64,000 bases of DNA, from assembly GCF_901709675.1 (NCBI RefSeq), contig NC_051096.1, forward strand, positions 701,001-765,000, written 5' to 3'. A program made the position numbers and the translations under genes. Under the pieces are notes generated by a model. It was not told the origin of the DNA. It worked only from the letters and a program-made list of their open reading frames with translations, and did no database searches. The DNA comes from Syngnathus acus. Taxonomy: Eukaryota > Chordata > Actinopteri > Syngnathiformes > Syngnathidae. Shown piece by piece: positions 22,018 through 63,814 of this stretch (position 1 is the first letter of the stretch; each line of letters starts with the position of its first letter).

Positions 22018-22326
22018 TGTAAATCCATTAAATATGGAATATTAAACCCTAAACCAGCTGTAGGTTGTATAAATAATGAACAGAGGTTGCATTGCTTTGT
22101 TTTAAACGACCATTGATCCGGGTGAAGTGTGGTTATTTCTGTAACCTGATCGCCGTCTATATCAGGTCTATATGTAGACCTAATTTAGATGTCTATTTTA
22201 GGTCTATAGAATGACCTAAAATAGATGTCTATTTTAGGTCTACACATAGATCTAAAATAGACGACAAAATTAAATCCATCAAATATGAAATATTAAACCC
22301 AAAACCATTCTGTAAGTTGTATACAT
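22018..22326 (-). repeat. AGACGTCT repeat block with AT-rich spacer
   Basis: This repeats, in the same orientation, the unit of 18303-18670: spacer ACCAGCTGTAGGTTGTATAA, a GTTATTTCTGTAACCTGAT motif, then AGACCTAATTTAGATGTCT units. It shows that the blocks are tandem units of roughly 250-300 bp, interrupted by LINE and hAT insertions. Confidence 0.75.
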
Positions 22327-23189
22327 CAGTGGTCCCCAACCTTTTTTGCGCCACGGACCGGTTACGTGTCAGAAATATTTTCGTGGACCGGCCTTTATAT
22401 AAATAAATAATACATTTCTATAAATAAATAATACATTTATAATAAATATATAAATATGATGAAATAAAATGACACGACATAAAAACAAGTATAAACGACA
22501 TAAAAATAAAACTCACCATTACGTTGAATTAGTGGGAGCACTGAACTTGTTTCTCAGAAACGAGCCGGTCCCATCTAGGCGTAATCGGAGACAATGACAC
22601 CCGATGTGGTTAAGGTTTGTCTTTTAATACAGGATGCTTGGTCTCCATGTGCCGAAGCAGTTTTGAAGGCTTCATAGCCTCATTAGCTAGCCTGTCGCCA
22701 CATATTATGCAGAGTGGGCTTGGCGCGTCAGAGTCACCTGTGGCGATAAATCCATATTTTAAGTAGGACTCCAGAAATTTTCTTTTAAATGCAGCTTTCC
22801 TTTTCTTAGAAGTCGTAGCCTCTTCTTCTTCCGTCTCCTCATTGGGCTTTTTTCCCTTTCCGAAGAAGCTTTCCAAACATCTGTTTCTTGCTCATATTTG
22901 CTTGCTTCGCGGGCTCGACTGAGGTGACATGTCACGTGACCGAGACGAGCGTCTTAACCTGAACCGACGGATGTCACTGGGAGAGAATAGCCATTTTTTA
23001 AATATATTTTTCAAAATAAATTCTTACTCATTTTTGCTTTGCAGGCTCGACTGGGGAAACATGTCACGTGACCGGGACGAGCGTCTTGACCTGAATTAAT
23101 TGATCGTCGATAAAAAAAAAAATAAAAAAAAATTTTTTTTTTCCTGTGCGGCTTGGCGGCCCGGTACCAAGTGACCCAACGGATCGGTT
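22327..23189 (-). mobile_element. hAT element, second copy, right end truncated
   Basis: The left end CAGTGGTCCCCAACC is a close copy of the element at 14228. The right end stops in GGCCCGGTACCAAGTGACCC and lacks the final GGTTGGGGACCACTG, running directly into an AGACGTCT array. It carries a longer BED-finger exon than the first copy. Confidence 0.8.
22610..22876 (-). pseudogene. N-terminal exon of ZBED5-like hAT transposase
   Basis: The 88-codon frame starts MESFFGKGKKPNEETEEEEA, a typical ZBED5-type start. It continues through a lysine-rich stretch and ESYLKYGFIATGD to a complete BED finger (PLCIICGDRLANEAM then LLRHMETKHP). No downstream catalytic domain is present. Confidence 0.8.
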
Positions 23190-23402
23190 TCACATATAGA
23201 CGTCTAATAGACGTCTAATAGACGACTATCCCGTAGACGGCTATAGTATAGACGTCTAATAGACTTCTATGCTATAGACGTCTACGGCATAGACGTCTAT
23301 TTTTATTCCACTTTTAGACTTTTTTTTATACCTGTTTTAGCCGAGACGTCTGGGTAGCATATAGACGTCTAATAGCCGTCTATTGGACGTCAAAATTGCT
23401 CG
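23190..23402 (-). repeat. AGACGTCT array, right terminal inverted repeat of the large element
   Basis: This is the reverse complement of 1022-1215, with the shared landmarks AGCCGAGACGTCTGGGTAGC and CGTCAAAATTGCTC at the outer edge. It ends about 159 bp before the bloc1s4 start codon. No target duplication is obvious next to either outer end (CCCTGT on the left, GCAGAA on the right). Confidence 0.8.
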
Positions 23403-23466
23403 CAGAATTCTGGATCGTAATGCTCGTGGCACTAGTTTGACCCTCGCAGTTGCCGTCGTTCTATCA

Positions 23467-23476
23467 GTCATGTGAC
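23467..23476 (+). promoter_or_regulatory. M-box/E-box GTCATGTGAC upstream of bloc1s4
   Basis: A near-palindromic GTCATGTGAC lies 85 bp before the bloc1s4 ATG, between the transposon edge and the gene. It contains TCATGTGA, the M-box bound by MITF/TFE bHLH-ZIP factors that drive melanosome and lysosome genes. bloc1s4 belongs to that biology, so the site is plausible, but a single 10-mer is weak evidence. Confidence 0.4.
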
Positions 23477-23560
23477 CCAGTCAGCAGACGTTCCTAACAC
23501 GGTTGTAGTTTTGCGCTACCTCTAGCGGCATTTACCTCGCCAGCTCACCTGCCAGGCGAC

Positions 23561-25265
23561 ATGGACCACCGTCGCGTCGACAGGGTGGGCATCCTGTCTC
23601 CCTTGGAGGAGTCGAGCGCTGAAATCAGCAGGGACAGCGGCATCGTGTCGCAGAGCGCCAGCAGCTTGTCCATGGTGAGCGACATCCTCAGCAGCGGCAC
23701 GGTGTCGCAGAGCCCCAGCTTCGGCGCCGCGGCTAACGTCGTTGCGTCGCCCTGTCCGAGCCTTCACCAAGCGGCTGCAGCGGCGTCGTCCCAGCACGGC
23801 CCAGAACCTCACGACGCGGACCTGATGTACGCAACCCTCGCGTACTCCTCCTACGTGAGGGCAACAGCGGGAGAGGAGGTGATCATCTGACCAAAAAATA
23901 AAACAAACAGCTAGCTTTAAACTGGCTACTTGTTTTGTTTATTAATTGCAGCAATGTCTGACAACAATTATGGTTCATGTCAAGTGCAGTTTAAAACAGG
24001 GGTTCTTTAACTGCCACTGTTTTGCTTAGCAACGGAGAACTCTCAAAATTTCCTGATTTGAATGAGCTTTGTTTTAATTTTTTTTCTTAAGTCGAGGATG
24101 ATTCACCCTTTTCCTGAAAGGGGTTACAGCTTAAGTTATGGGGTTTTACATAAGATGGTTAATTATGTACATGTTCATTTTGACATTCTGTGTTAACAGC
24201 GGGAAAGCCCATACTGGATGGAATGAAGCGCAGTATCAGTGTTCAATGTTGAGTGAATGTGAGTGATGCCTGCACGTGTGTAGATGCCTCAGTTTTATGT
24301 GGGAAGTCAGACAAAGGCTTTTTGTGTGGCTGTGTGCATTTCGTCTTCCTGGAGAAAAATCTAAATCTAATGATTGAATTTCTGCTACTTATCTGACGCA
24401 AACTATTTCTCCTCCAGATTCTATGCTTGGAGAAAAGCCTGGAGGAAATGTTGACCAGAGTGGACGAGTTTGTCGGCATGCTGGATATGGTACGGTAGAG
24501 GCGCTTCAGGTCAGACCTCACAGTTGGGTGTCGTTTCTACTATTTTATTGATTTATGTTTGTATTTGTCTACAGATTCGGAGCGACACATCACAGATCGT
24601 GAGTGAAAACCTACCTCAGATTCAGCACAAGTCTGAGGAAATGAGACAACTGTATAGGCGCATCGACAAGTTAGAGGTAAGCGATGGCTGTTGTTTAGTA
24701 TTAGCTTTATTTTTTTTATTTTATGCATTGTCTTCTTAGATGTGCTAAGATGAGGGCTAAAAAGGTTGACTTTGGGGGCAGTGTCCATCAAAATGTTCCA
24801 GTGTTAGCATTTGCAGGGCTTTGTCAAGATGGTGGGAGCCAACGTTGGAGCCATGGAGGAGCAGTTGACCCAGGCGGAAGGAGAACTCGCCACGCTACCG
24901 GGTGCCTTCAAGAAGATCTTCAGCACAATGAGTGTGTCCGGCTTCTTAAATGTAAGGCTTGCAATTCAAACCCTCGGGCTGTTTCCTCTTATTTACTTTA
25001 GTCATTAACATTGGCACTTTTGGGTGTATTTATTTGTATTCTGCCCTCCTTGGACGAAAATGATTTCCACGATTATAGTAATTGGAACACGGAAAATGTT
25101 GGTCTTTGAGCCGATTCAGCGATGTAATTTTTTGGGGCGGGGGGCCTGTTGTCATAGAAATCAAACAGCCCACAAAGAACAGCTCCACATCAGCAACATC
25201 AAGAAATCCCTCGAGTGTTCAGCACGGACGACTACATAGTCACGTCGCAGCAGGCCAAGCAGTGA
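23561..25265 (+). CDS. bloc1s4: BLOC-1 complex subunit 4 (cappuccino), five coding exons
   Basis: Exons: 23561-23878, 24418-24489, 24575-24676, 24817-24951 and 25158-25265, all with AG/GT borders and phase 0, giving 244 aa. It encodes a small cytosolic coiled-coil subunit of BLOC-1, the octameric complex needed for melanosomes and other lysosome-related organelles. The N-terminal exon is low-complexity and Ser/Ala-rich but keeps the ISRDSGIVSQSAS segment (compare SGDSGTVSQS in mammals). Exons 2-4 carry the conserved core EEMLTRVDEFVGMLDM, EMRQLYRRIDKLE, FVKMVGANVGAMEEQLT and GAFKKIFSTM. The last exon ends RVFSTDDYIV like the mammalian VLFRTEDY. The exon 1 donor is uncertain: GAG|GTGATC gives the expected length, but TAC|GTGAGG (23855) looks stronger. 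It is transcribed toward ripor2. Confidence 0.93.
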
Positions 25266-26326
25266 CACATCGCAGGGGCGTAACATCCACAGCCAAGCAA
25301 TATAGCCAACAAGTCACAGGTGGCCTGTCAGCTGAAACTGGACTGTAGCAAAAAAAAAAAAGTGGTTATTTTTAATAAGTGCCTAAACGCTCTTGTTTTC
25401 CGCTGGTTGTTAGCTTTGTAACAAGCCGCCTGATGCATCTTCCCACCCAAGAAGCTTTTTTTGTACGGTTTGTTGTGTGGGGAAAACAAAGCATGCTGTT
25501 TGTTGTAAGTCGATTAGTCTATTTAATCACCGCAAGCAATATGAACCTCAAGCATTACATGTACAAAATACAGCCGTTCAAAATCCAAGCACTTGTTTCC
25601 AGGTTGCCTATGCATTTTTGAAGCATGACTTGTTTTTCAGACAGGAATATAGCAGCCAAAATGACTGTGGGGTGGAAAATACATTCTCATTTCAAAAAGA
25701 AAAAAACAAACAAATTTGCTTTGGTCGCAATAAATTTCTGCAGTCAGAGTAAAAGTAATTTTTTTCGGGAATATAAATCATTAGCTCCAAAATAATGATT
25801 ATTATTTAAAAGAACTTAAATTCCAATTAAATCAACAGAGATCATATTGTTTAATATTTGTAAAAAGTAAAACACCTGATTTAGCACAGAACTAGCAATC
25901 CATATGCATCAAGTCTTCTGCACTTTATACAGCAGGAAAAAAATAAATACGTACAATCAAATCACATTTCCGTACAGAATTGCACTTGGAAAACTGCACG
26001 TTTAACAAGACTAAATCAACTCATCTGCCTCTTTTCTTTGGCCACGGGACGCCAACAAAAAACAAACCCCAAACGTACCCCAAAGCTGCGCGCAACGCTT
26101 GAAAAACTTAAATATACACATCGGACTATTTACAGGTGCAAAATTGTGGTATCGGGGGACACGCGAGCTTTCACAGTAAGCAGTGAGCGTGCGAGACGTG
26201 AGCGAGTGGTGTAGCCAGTGAACGTTGGTGCTCTCCAGTTGAACCCCAAATATACCTGCGGGCGCATATTGTGCAGACATTTGCTTTGTGAGTTTTGTCC
26301 ATCCACCACACCTCGTTGGCGTCTCA
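25266..26326. other. intergenic gap between convergent bloc1s4 and ripor2
   Basis: This is AT-rich sequence with no recognisable gene. It must contain both 3' UTRs. No well-placed AATAAA is convincing on either strand. Confidence 0.6.
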
Positions 26327-56353
<30,027 letters not shown>

Positions 56354-58275
56354 GCTTGCTTGACGACCACCCCCAAAAGCGTCAGCCGCCGCTACTTTCT
56401 GTATCCATGCCTTGTGGGGATCAGAGCATCGGTGGGGGAGGGGCAAGCAGGGTCCCCCTCACCTTGGGCGCCCAGCCGAGAGACATGGTACAGTGCTGCC
56501 TTCATATTTTATTCAGGACTGAGTTAGTGCAACTGAACTCCTGTGTGTGTAACTTGCCTGCTCGGGGAGAAGAACCAATCACAAGGAAGCTTGTGTGTAA
56601 TATGATGCCCCCCCCCCCCACCATGCATCAGGATCCTTAAGGGGGGTTCAGTACATTACACATCTGGGACAATGTGGGGGATTTCACCCGCGGGTAAATA
56701 AAATCAAATGTACACAAGTGTCATACTAAAATGTACTAAAATCAGAGAGGCAAAAAAGGGCATGAGCACAGACGTCATCGCTGCAAAAAAGAACGCAACT
56801 TTATTCACATTTATAGCTATAAAAACAAACAGCACACACGGTCGGTTTGTTCTTAATAAATAAATAAAAATTGGCACACACACAACCCCGACTGTACAAA
56901 CGCATGTTTGGTGTCAACAAGGAAATACATTAGATGTACAAGAAAATTAAAACTCTTGAATTGTAAATTCAGCTCTTGGAAGAGGAACAAAATATTATAT
57001 ATAGTGGATATATTTCTATACCAATCTTACTCACCCAGGATAATTATACACGCCAACAGCTACATGTGATATTTCATGATCTTATTTTGTGTGCTTCTGC
57101 AGGCTAGTGGCACTTGAACAACATTAAACTACATAATTAGGCTTGCAAAAGGGGTGGGGAAAACATCCAATTACATTTTTCGAAATTCCCAGTTGAATTT
57201 CCAATGCAAGTTCCTGCTGAATTTTGAGAATACTGAATTCCAATGCAGAACATTTACAGGTAATTTTGTTTTGAAGTTCCTTATTGAGAGCCAACTTTCA
57301 ATTTGGTAAATTTAGTCCTATAAAATTCCGTCAGTTCCCATGGAAAGTGGTCAACCTTCGAAATTGAAGGAATTCTGCACACCTATCTAACTTTGACAAT
57401 CCCAAAACGTACTGTGATAAATATTAAGACAAGCACAAACTTGGCAGTAAGGCACACGATATGATTCATGAAGCGCGTTAAAAGCCAATGCGTTCGAGCG
57501 CCCGTCCCCTTCCCATGGCACGCTGATAATGTGCAATGTCAACAAGCCCCCCCTCCCAAAAAAAAATCAGCAGCATCTTTTTTTTCTGAGAAATAAAGAT
57601 TTGTTGAGTAAAACACCATATTACAGGGTGATACTATTTTAACAATATTTTAATTTTTTGCATGGATAAAAGTAATCACAAAAGAATGAAGTATGATTTT
57701 TTTAAAAAACAAATAAAGATGCAATGCTATGAGTCTATTTTTGTAATTTTGTACAATTTTAAAATGGAAAAAAATACTGCTGCCATGATTTGATTTTACG
57801 TCCGTATTTGTGCACCATTTTGGACCTTCATGTGAAGAAAGTAAGCAAGTTCCGAGACACCATTTGAGCAGTACAGGAGACTCATCCAAACCATGTGATC
57901 AAGTGACGCCAGTACAATCTAAAATGAAACTTGATGTAACAATTTTTGGCGATCAATAGGGGACGCTACAAACCAAACTTGTTCCCAGTGGTACATTCAT
58001 TACGCCCGCGGCCTCAATGGCAGGAACGATAGGAGGTGTGAACCAGTCAAATAATCTTAACTCCCATGGAGGGGGGAAAAAAAGACCATAACGCAAAATG
58101 TGCAACTTGATGGCTTGCGGCCATTTTTCACAAAATGGCGGCGGGCCGTGTAGAGGCAACATGTGTCAAGTGTGCCGGTACTACTTTCTTTTTCATCCTC
58201 CTCTTCAGAGTAATATCACCCAAAAAATAAGGGATTGTCTTGAGCAGAGGTCCTTCGGTACGTTTTGTCGTTCTT
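56354..58275. other. gap between slc7a7-like 3' end and ripor2 first coding exon
   Basis: AT-rich sequence without a supported gene. It should contain the ripor2 promoter/5' UTR and the transporter 3' UTR. A GC-richer patch lies at 56360-56500 next to the ripor2 ATG. Confidence 0.5.
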
Positions 58276-61200
58276 TCACTCCATCTTGTCAGGGTCGATG
58301 TTGTCCAGGTCAATGTCAGGCGAGGCCACGCAGCAGTAGCACAATTTTTGGGTCCAAGACGACAGCATGTCTGAGAGGGAAAACAAGCACATTCAGCCAC
58401 TGATGGACACTAACAAAGTACAAAACAAGTACAAGCATGCTTTGGTGCTTCTCACTGTGACTTTAAGCATGTATGAGCCAGCCGATGCAAAAAAGACAAA
58501 TCGAGAGAAACTACGGCCATAGGCAAAATAAGTGCATCTCTCACAGAGGATTTTGTTGAGGAAGGCGGGCCTGGAGTTGCGCGGCAGGTGGAGACAGAGG
58601 AAGTAGACGGGCACGCCGGACAGCGCCACGCCGATGCCCACCAGTGAGTTGATGGTGTCGCTGTACAGCGGCACCACCACCAAGAAGATGCTGCACAGGC
58701 TGTACACGATGGGGAAGAACAAAGACAGCTGTGGGGGAAACAAAGGGTAAGAGTTGGCTATTTAAATCGGGGAGGGGGGGCATTGGAATGGGCAAAGGGA
58801 ACGCCGACCTTGATGGGTCGATGCAAGTCAGGGGCCTTGAAGCGAAGGTAGATGAGGCTGACAATGGACAGTCCAATGAAGAGCCAGTAGTTGAAGCTGA
58901 AGTAGTTGATCAGGCGAAAGACGTCAGGCACCGACAAATACACCAGAGACATGGCTCCCTAGGGGAGAAAAAAAAAAGAAACCAACTCCACCAATTGCAA
59001 ACATAAGAAATAGGCTCAAAATGATCCATTTGCTCACTTCAAAAGTTATCATGTGCATGCTGTTCTGAACTTGAGGTCTCACGCTTAGTTTTGAAGGTGA
59101 CACTAACGTTAAAAAGCAGAGCGGGGATGGGGGTGAAGCGCTCGGCGTGGATCATGGACAGGACGTTGGGGAGGTGGCCTTCCCGGGAGCCCACAAAAAA
59201 CAACCTGAGGGAAAAAAAAAATAATAATTATTCAATTGAGTAAATAATATACAGCGAGTGAAGAACACCATCCATTCATCCATCCATCCATCCATCCATC
59301 CATCTTCTTCCACTTATCCGGGGTCGGGTCGCGGGTGCAGCAGCTTTAGGAGGGACTCCCAAACTTCCCTCTCCCCAGCTCATCCCAGGGGATCCCAAGG
59401 CGTTCCCAGGCCAGCTGAGAGACAGTCTCTCCAGCGCGTCCTGGGTCGTCCCTGGGGTCTCCTACCGGTGGGACATGCCCGGAACACATCCCCAGGGAGG
59501 CGTCCAGGAGGCATCCTGATGAGATGCCCAAGCCACCTCATCTGGCTCCTCTGAACGTGGAGGAGCAGCGGCTCTACTCCGAGGCTCTCCCGGATGACCG
59601 AGCTTCTCACCTTATCTCTAAGGGAGAGCCCGGACACCCTGCGGAGGAAACTCATTTCGGCCGCTTGTATCCTGGATCTCGTTCTTTCGGTCACGACCCA
59701 TAGCTCGTGACCATAGGTGAGGGTAGGAGCATAGATCGACCGGTAAATCGAGAGCTTTGTCTTTTGGCTCAGCTCTCTCTTTACCACGACGGACCGGTAC
59801 AGAGTCCGCATTACTGCCGACGCTGCACCGATCCGCCTGTCGATCTCGCGCTCCATCCTGCCCTCACTCGTGAACAAGACCCCAAGATACTTGAACTCCT
59901 CCACTTGGGGCAGGATCTCATCCCCGATCCAGAGAGGGCATTCCACTCTTTTCCGACCGAGGACCATGGACTCTGATTTGGAGGTGCTGACCCTCATCCC
60001 GACCGCTTCACACTCGGCTGCGAACCGCTCCAGTGAAAGCTGGAGATCACGGCCTGAAGAAGCCAACAGCACCACGTCGTCTGCAAAAACAGAGACGCGA
60101 TGCTAAGGTCCCCAAACCGGACCCCTTCAATGCCTCAGCTGCGCCTAGAAATTCTGTCCATAAAAATTATTAACAGAATCTGCGACAAAGGGCTGCCTTG
60201 GCGGAGTCCAACCCTCACTGGAAACGAATCCGACTTACTGCCGGAAATGCGGACCAAACTCTGGCATCGGTGATACAGGGACCGAACTGCTCTTATCAGT
60301 TGGCTCGGCACCCCGTACTCCCGAAGCACCCTCCACAGAACCTCCCGAGGGACACTGTCGAACGCCTTCTCCAAGTCCACAAAACACATGTGGACTGGTT
60401 GGGCGAACTCCCATGCCCCCTCGAGGATCCTGCCGAGGGTGTAGAGCTGGTCCACTGTTCCACGGCCAGGACGAAAGCCACACTGCTGCTCCTGAATCAG
60501 AGGATCGACCTCCCGACGGACCCTCCTCTCCAGCACCCCTGAATAGACCTTACCAGGGAAGCTGAGGAGTGTGATTCCCCTGTCATTGGAACACACTCTC
60601 CGGTCCCCCTTCTTAAAGAGGGGAACCACCACCCCAGTCTGCCAATCCAGAGGCACCGTCCCCAATGTCCACGCAATGTTGTAGAGGCGTGTCAGCCATG
60701 ACAGCCCCACAACATCCAGAGCCTTTAAGAACTCCGGGCGAATCTCATCCACCCCCGGGGCCTTGCCACCAATGTTCCCTCTAAGCTGCGCGCGTGCGCA
60801 ATCGCGCACTGCCCGCACGTTCTCAGCGCACAAGAAATCTATCCAGCGCATAAACATCCCCCGCCGTTGGACGTCCCATTAGCACCCCGCCCCCCCCGAA
60901 GCGATCTGATGTTGCTCACTGTAGTCCTAAATTTGCTCAGGGAGCCCAGATACATGAAAAATTAGAGGGAACATTGCTTGCCACCGAGGAGTTTTTTAAG
61001 TACCTCAGTTACTTCGACCCCAGAGATTGGAGAGTCCGCTTCAGAGTCTCCAGGCCCTGCTTTCACAATGGAAGGCGTGTAGGTGGAATTGAGGAGGTCT
61101 TCGAAGTATTCTCCCCACCGACTCACGACGTCCCGAGTCGAGGTCGAGGTGAAGAACACCATGTTACACTTAATAATTTTCACAGAAAAATAAATCTAAG

Positions 61201-63814
61201 CACCAAAACAAAAACTGTATTGTTTGGACTGGATTTATGCATCTTAGCCACCCCCCCCTTTTTTTTTATTGTTTTTACAGAATAATGATATGAATGTTAC
61301 TGCACTTGAGAAAGTTTATCTTTCGACTTTTGGAATTTGTGAGTTCAATTCAGTCAAAACGTTTGACTGTCTGAACTCTTGGCCACCTGGGGGCAGTATA
61401 AGACAACCACGGATGCTGTATATATGAGCCAATCACGACTGCTCGGTAAGGATAAAAGTCTCTTTCCACGGAAGAAGAACAACATGCCTGTAAGTATTGT
61501 TATATTGTCTGCCCACGTGCGCTGCTGCACCTCCTTTGCTCACAAAGAAAACAAAGTCAAATGAAATGTCCTAAACAAGTGTATCAATGAGCTCATCAAA
61601 CTGTGACCTGGAGGCAGCGATGATGGAGGAGTTGAGCCCGCCGTAGCAGGAAATGGCCACAGACAGCGGGATCAGCCAGCGGGCCCAGCCCAGAACCTCG
61701 TCTGCAAACGTCTGAGGAGAGAATGGTGGCGCCACTTGTATTTGCGGTCAAAAGGAAGGCAGCAGCTGGCCATGTGCAAACAATTACAGCGCACTAATCG
61801 CATGGCCGGGGCCGCGAAAGTAATTAAGTCGCCCGGCAGACTTTTCGATCGGAAGTTGAGCGGACCGGCTGCAATATTAGGTACACCTGCGCCGTCCGGC
61901 GACATCCAGACCGAGAACAAGATTCAAAAGCTGCGCTTTGATTGTGGAAAAAGTTGCGCGAGCGGCGTGGGAAGTACTGACCACGGCGACGGCGTCGCTG
62001 GCGAGCACCTGGTCGACATCCATGACCACGTAGTAGGCCACGTTGGTCAAGATGTAGATGACAGTGACGATGGGCATGGAAATGGCGATGCTCAAGGGGA
62101 GATTCCTGCCAGGAGAAAATCAAGCGCTAATGATTTGGGGACGAGCGGGCGACATGACATGGTTTACTCGCTTTTCTTTCTACCTCTCCGGGTCCTTGAT
62201 CTCCTCTGTGATGAAGTTGAGCGTGTCCCAGCCGGAGTAGGAGTAGAGCGCCGAGTAGAGTGCCAGTGCCATGTCGCCGCCGTTCAGCTTGGAGCCTCGG
62301 AACGAGTCCGCAAAGTTTTGATTGAAACCTGTCGGCGAAGCAAGCGCAGGCGGATGACTGATGGAGGCAGATGGAGCGAAGGAAGGCGATACGTCGCCGC
62401 TCAATTGTAGACTTGAGCGAACGCACTCGACAACTCGTACCTTGGCTCAGCTTTACAAAGCCGGCGATGATGATGACGATGAGCGCCAGCACTTTGGCCA
62501 CAGTGGAGATGACCTGAAGAACGGCTCCCCACTTCACCTTCAAACAGTTCACGCACGTCAGCAGGCCTGAGGAAGAGGGTGGGCGGAAGGCATCAGGGCA
62601 AAGGAGGTCACTGGGGCAAAAGTGAAGAAACTTTCACAGTGCGTTTGTCAGGCACATAGCAGCTACCTGCCTGCTTGAATCAAACTAGACATACAAGTCA
62701 CGTTGGCAGCAACGTGTGCCCGGTGAAAATGAGCCAACAAATTTGACTCCCGAGGTTAGCAAGTGCAAAAGCCTCCTCGGAGAGCGGTCAGATAAATGCG
62801 GCTGAGCTCGGGGAAGCTCTACCCATTGGAGTTAGCGACGGGGGTCGGCCGGCTTGATTTTGCAAGGTCCACGTACATTTAACGAGGCCTGACCCACCCG
62901 GTTGGAGGTGTTATCAGCTCTGAGCAAACAAGCGCTTCGGTCTTAACACACTCCAACCCAGACGAGATCAGATGAATGGGGGGAAATGTTACTTGGCACT
63001 TGACTGGACACTTGTAAAGCGCTGCAGTGCTTCACTAAACTATGAACAAGGAATACAACTCGTCACTAAGGCTGAACCATTTTGAAATACAATCTAATTG
63101 TGATTTTTTTCCTTAAGCATTTTAACCTTCATAGGTAAAAAAAAAAAAAAATCTGAATTTTCAATCAAATATTTATTTACAAAAAAAAAGTGAATATTTA
63201 GCAAAATTTTGTCATGGGGATTTCGTCAAAACATGAAGATTTTTTGGGGTTCCAAATTTTATAAAGCAGAGAATCATTTTTTTCACTACTGAAGTGTTTT
63301 AAGAGAAATTTTCATGACGTCTCACCTGAGTTTTAAAAGACTGACAAATGAGAGGACGGAGGTTTGAAAACATTTTCCACTGAAGTTTGACTCTGCTGCA
63401 AAACTCACAAATAATGGCGGCGGCGATGAGGCGCACGGCGTAATAGGGGGCGGAGCATGTGGTAAAAAAGGGTTGCACCAGGTAACTGGAGAAGGTTAAG
63501 GCAATCACCGCCTGGCATGCCGGTTCCACAATCAACAGTGACGTCCACAGCCTGCCAAGGAAGAAGAAGAAAAACCAGACGGGACGCATGAGTGACGGGA
63601 GGCGTGTGTCGCCGAGGCCGTCGGACAAGTTAGCGTACCGGATGAATGCCAGGAAGCTCCCAAAGGCCTCCAAGATGTACGCATAGGAGGCTCCTGACTT
63701 CCGGATGGTGGTGCCCAGCTCGGCGTAACACAAGGCGCCGAAAACGGAGAAGACCCCTCCGACCGCCCAGATGACCAGCGACATGCCGAAGGAGCCGGTG
63801 TACAGGAGCACCCC
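58276..63814 (-). CDS. slc7a7: y+LAT-type amino acid transporter (SLC7A7/SLC7A6-like), 5' partial
   Basis: Exons: 63814-63639, 63551-63409, 62566-62441, 62328-62184, 62105-61982, 61711-61608, 59204-59108, 58958-58809, 58728-58545, 58370-58276 (TGA). All junctions have AG/GT borders and matching phases. This is a light chain of heteromeric amino acid transporters (APC fold, 12 helices). y+LAT proteins pair with SLC3A2/4F2hc and exchange intracellular cationic for extracellular neutral amino acids plus Na+ at the plasma membrane. Visible blocks: [37 protein letters not shown] (the cysteine bonding the heavy chain), [75 protein letters not shown]. The N-terminal exon with GNMIGSGIF lies beyond 64000. 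Helix 3 sequence is closer to SLC7A7 than SLC7A6; the paralog call is moderate. A LINE occupies the intron 59205-61607. Confidence 0.88.
59380..60769 (-). pseudogene. LINE reverse transcriptase fragment
   Basis: Two frames cover it: 60770-60135 ([71 protein letters not shown]) and 60075-59380 ([20 protein letters not shown] to the C-terminal [19 protein letters not shown]). A frame break near 60100 falls at the FADD catalytic motif, of which only …FADD-related bases are recognisable. It is not functional. Confidence 0.85.
60770..60976. mobile_element. 207-bp hAT-like MITE inside the LINE, TSD CTTGCCAC
   Basis: The ends CAATGTTCCCTCTAA and inverted TTAGAGGGAACATTG have exact 8-bp duplications CTTGCCAC (60762-60769 and 60977-60984). 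The interior is GC-rich (GCGCGCGTGCGCAATCGCGC) and non-coding. Confidence 0.92.

Larger units (their letters stand above)
59272..61148 (-). mobile_element. 5'-truncated LINE in transporter intron, 14-bp TSD
   Basis: Target duplications GTGAAGAACACCAT flank it (59258-59271 and 61149-61162). The tail is (CCAT)n at the low-coordinate end. It is a relative of 18671-22005 in opposite orientation and retains most of the reverse transcriptase. A 207-bp DNA element (60770-60976) interrupts it. Confidence 0.9.
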
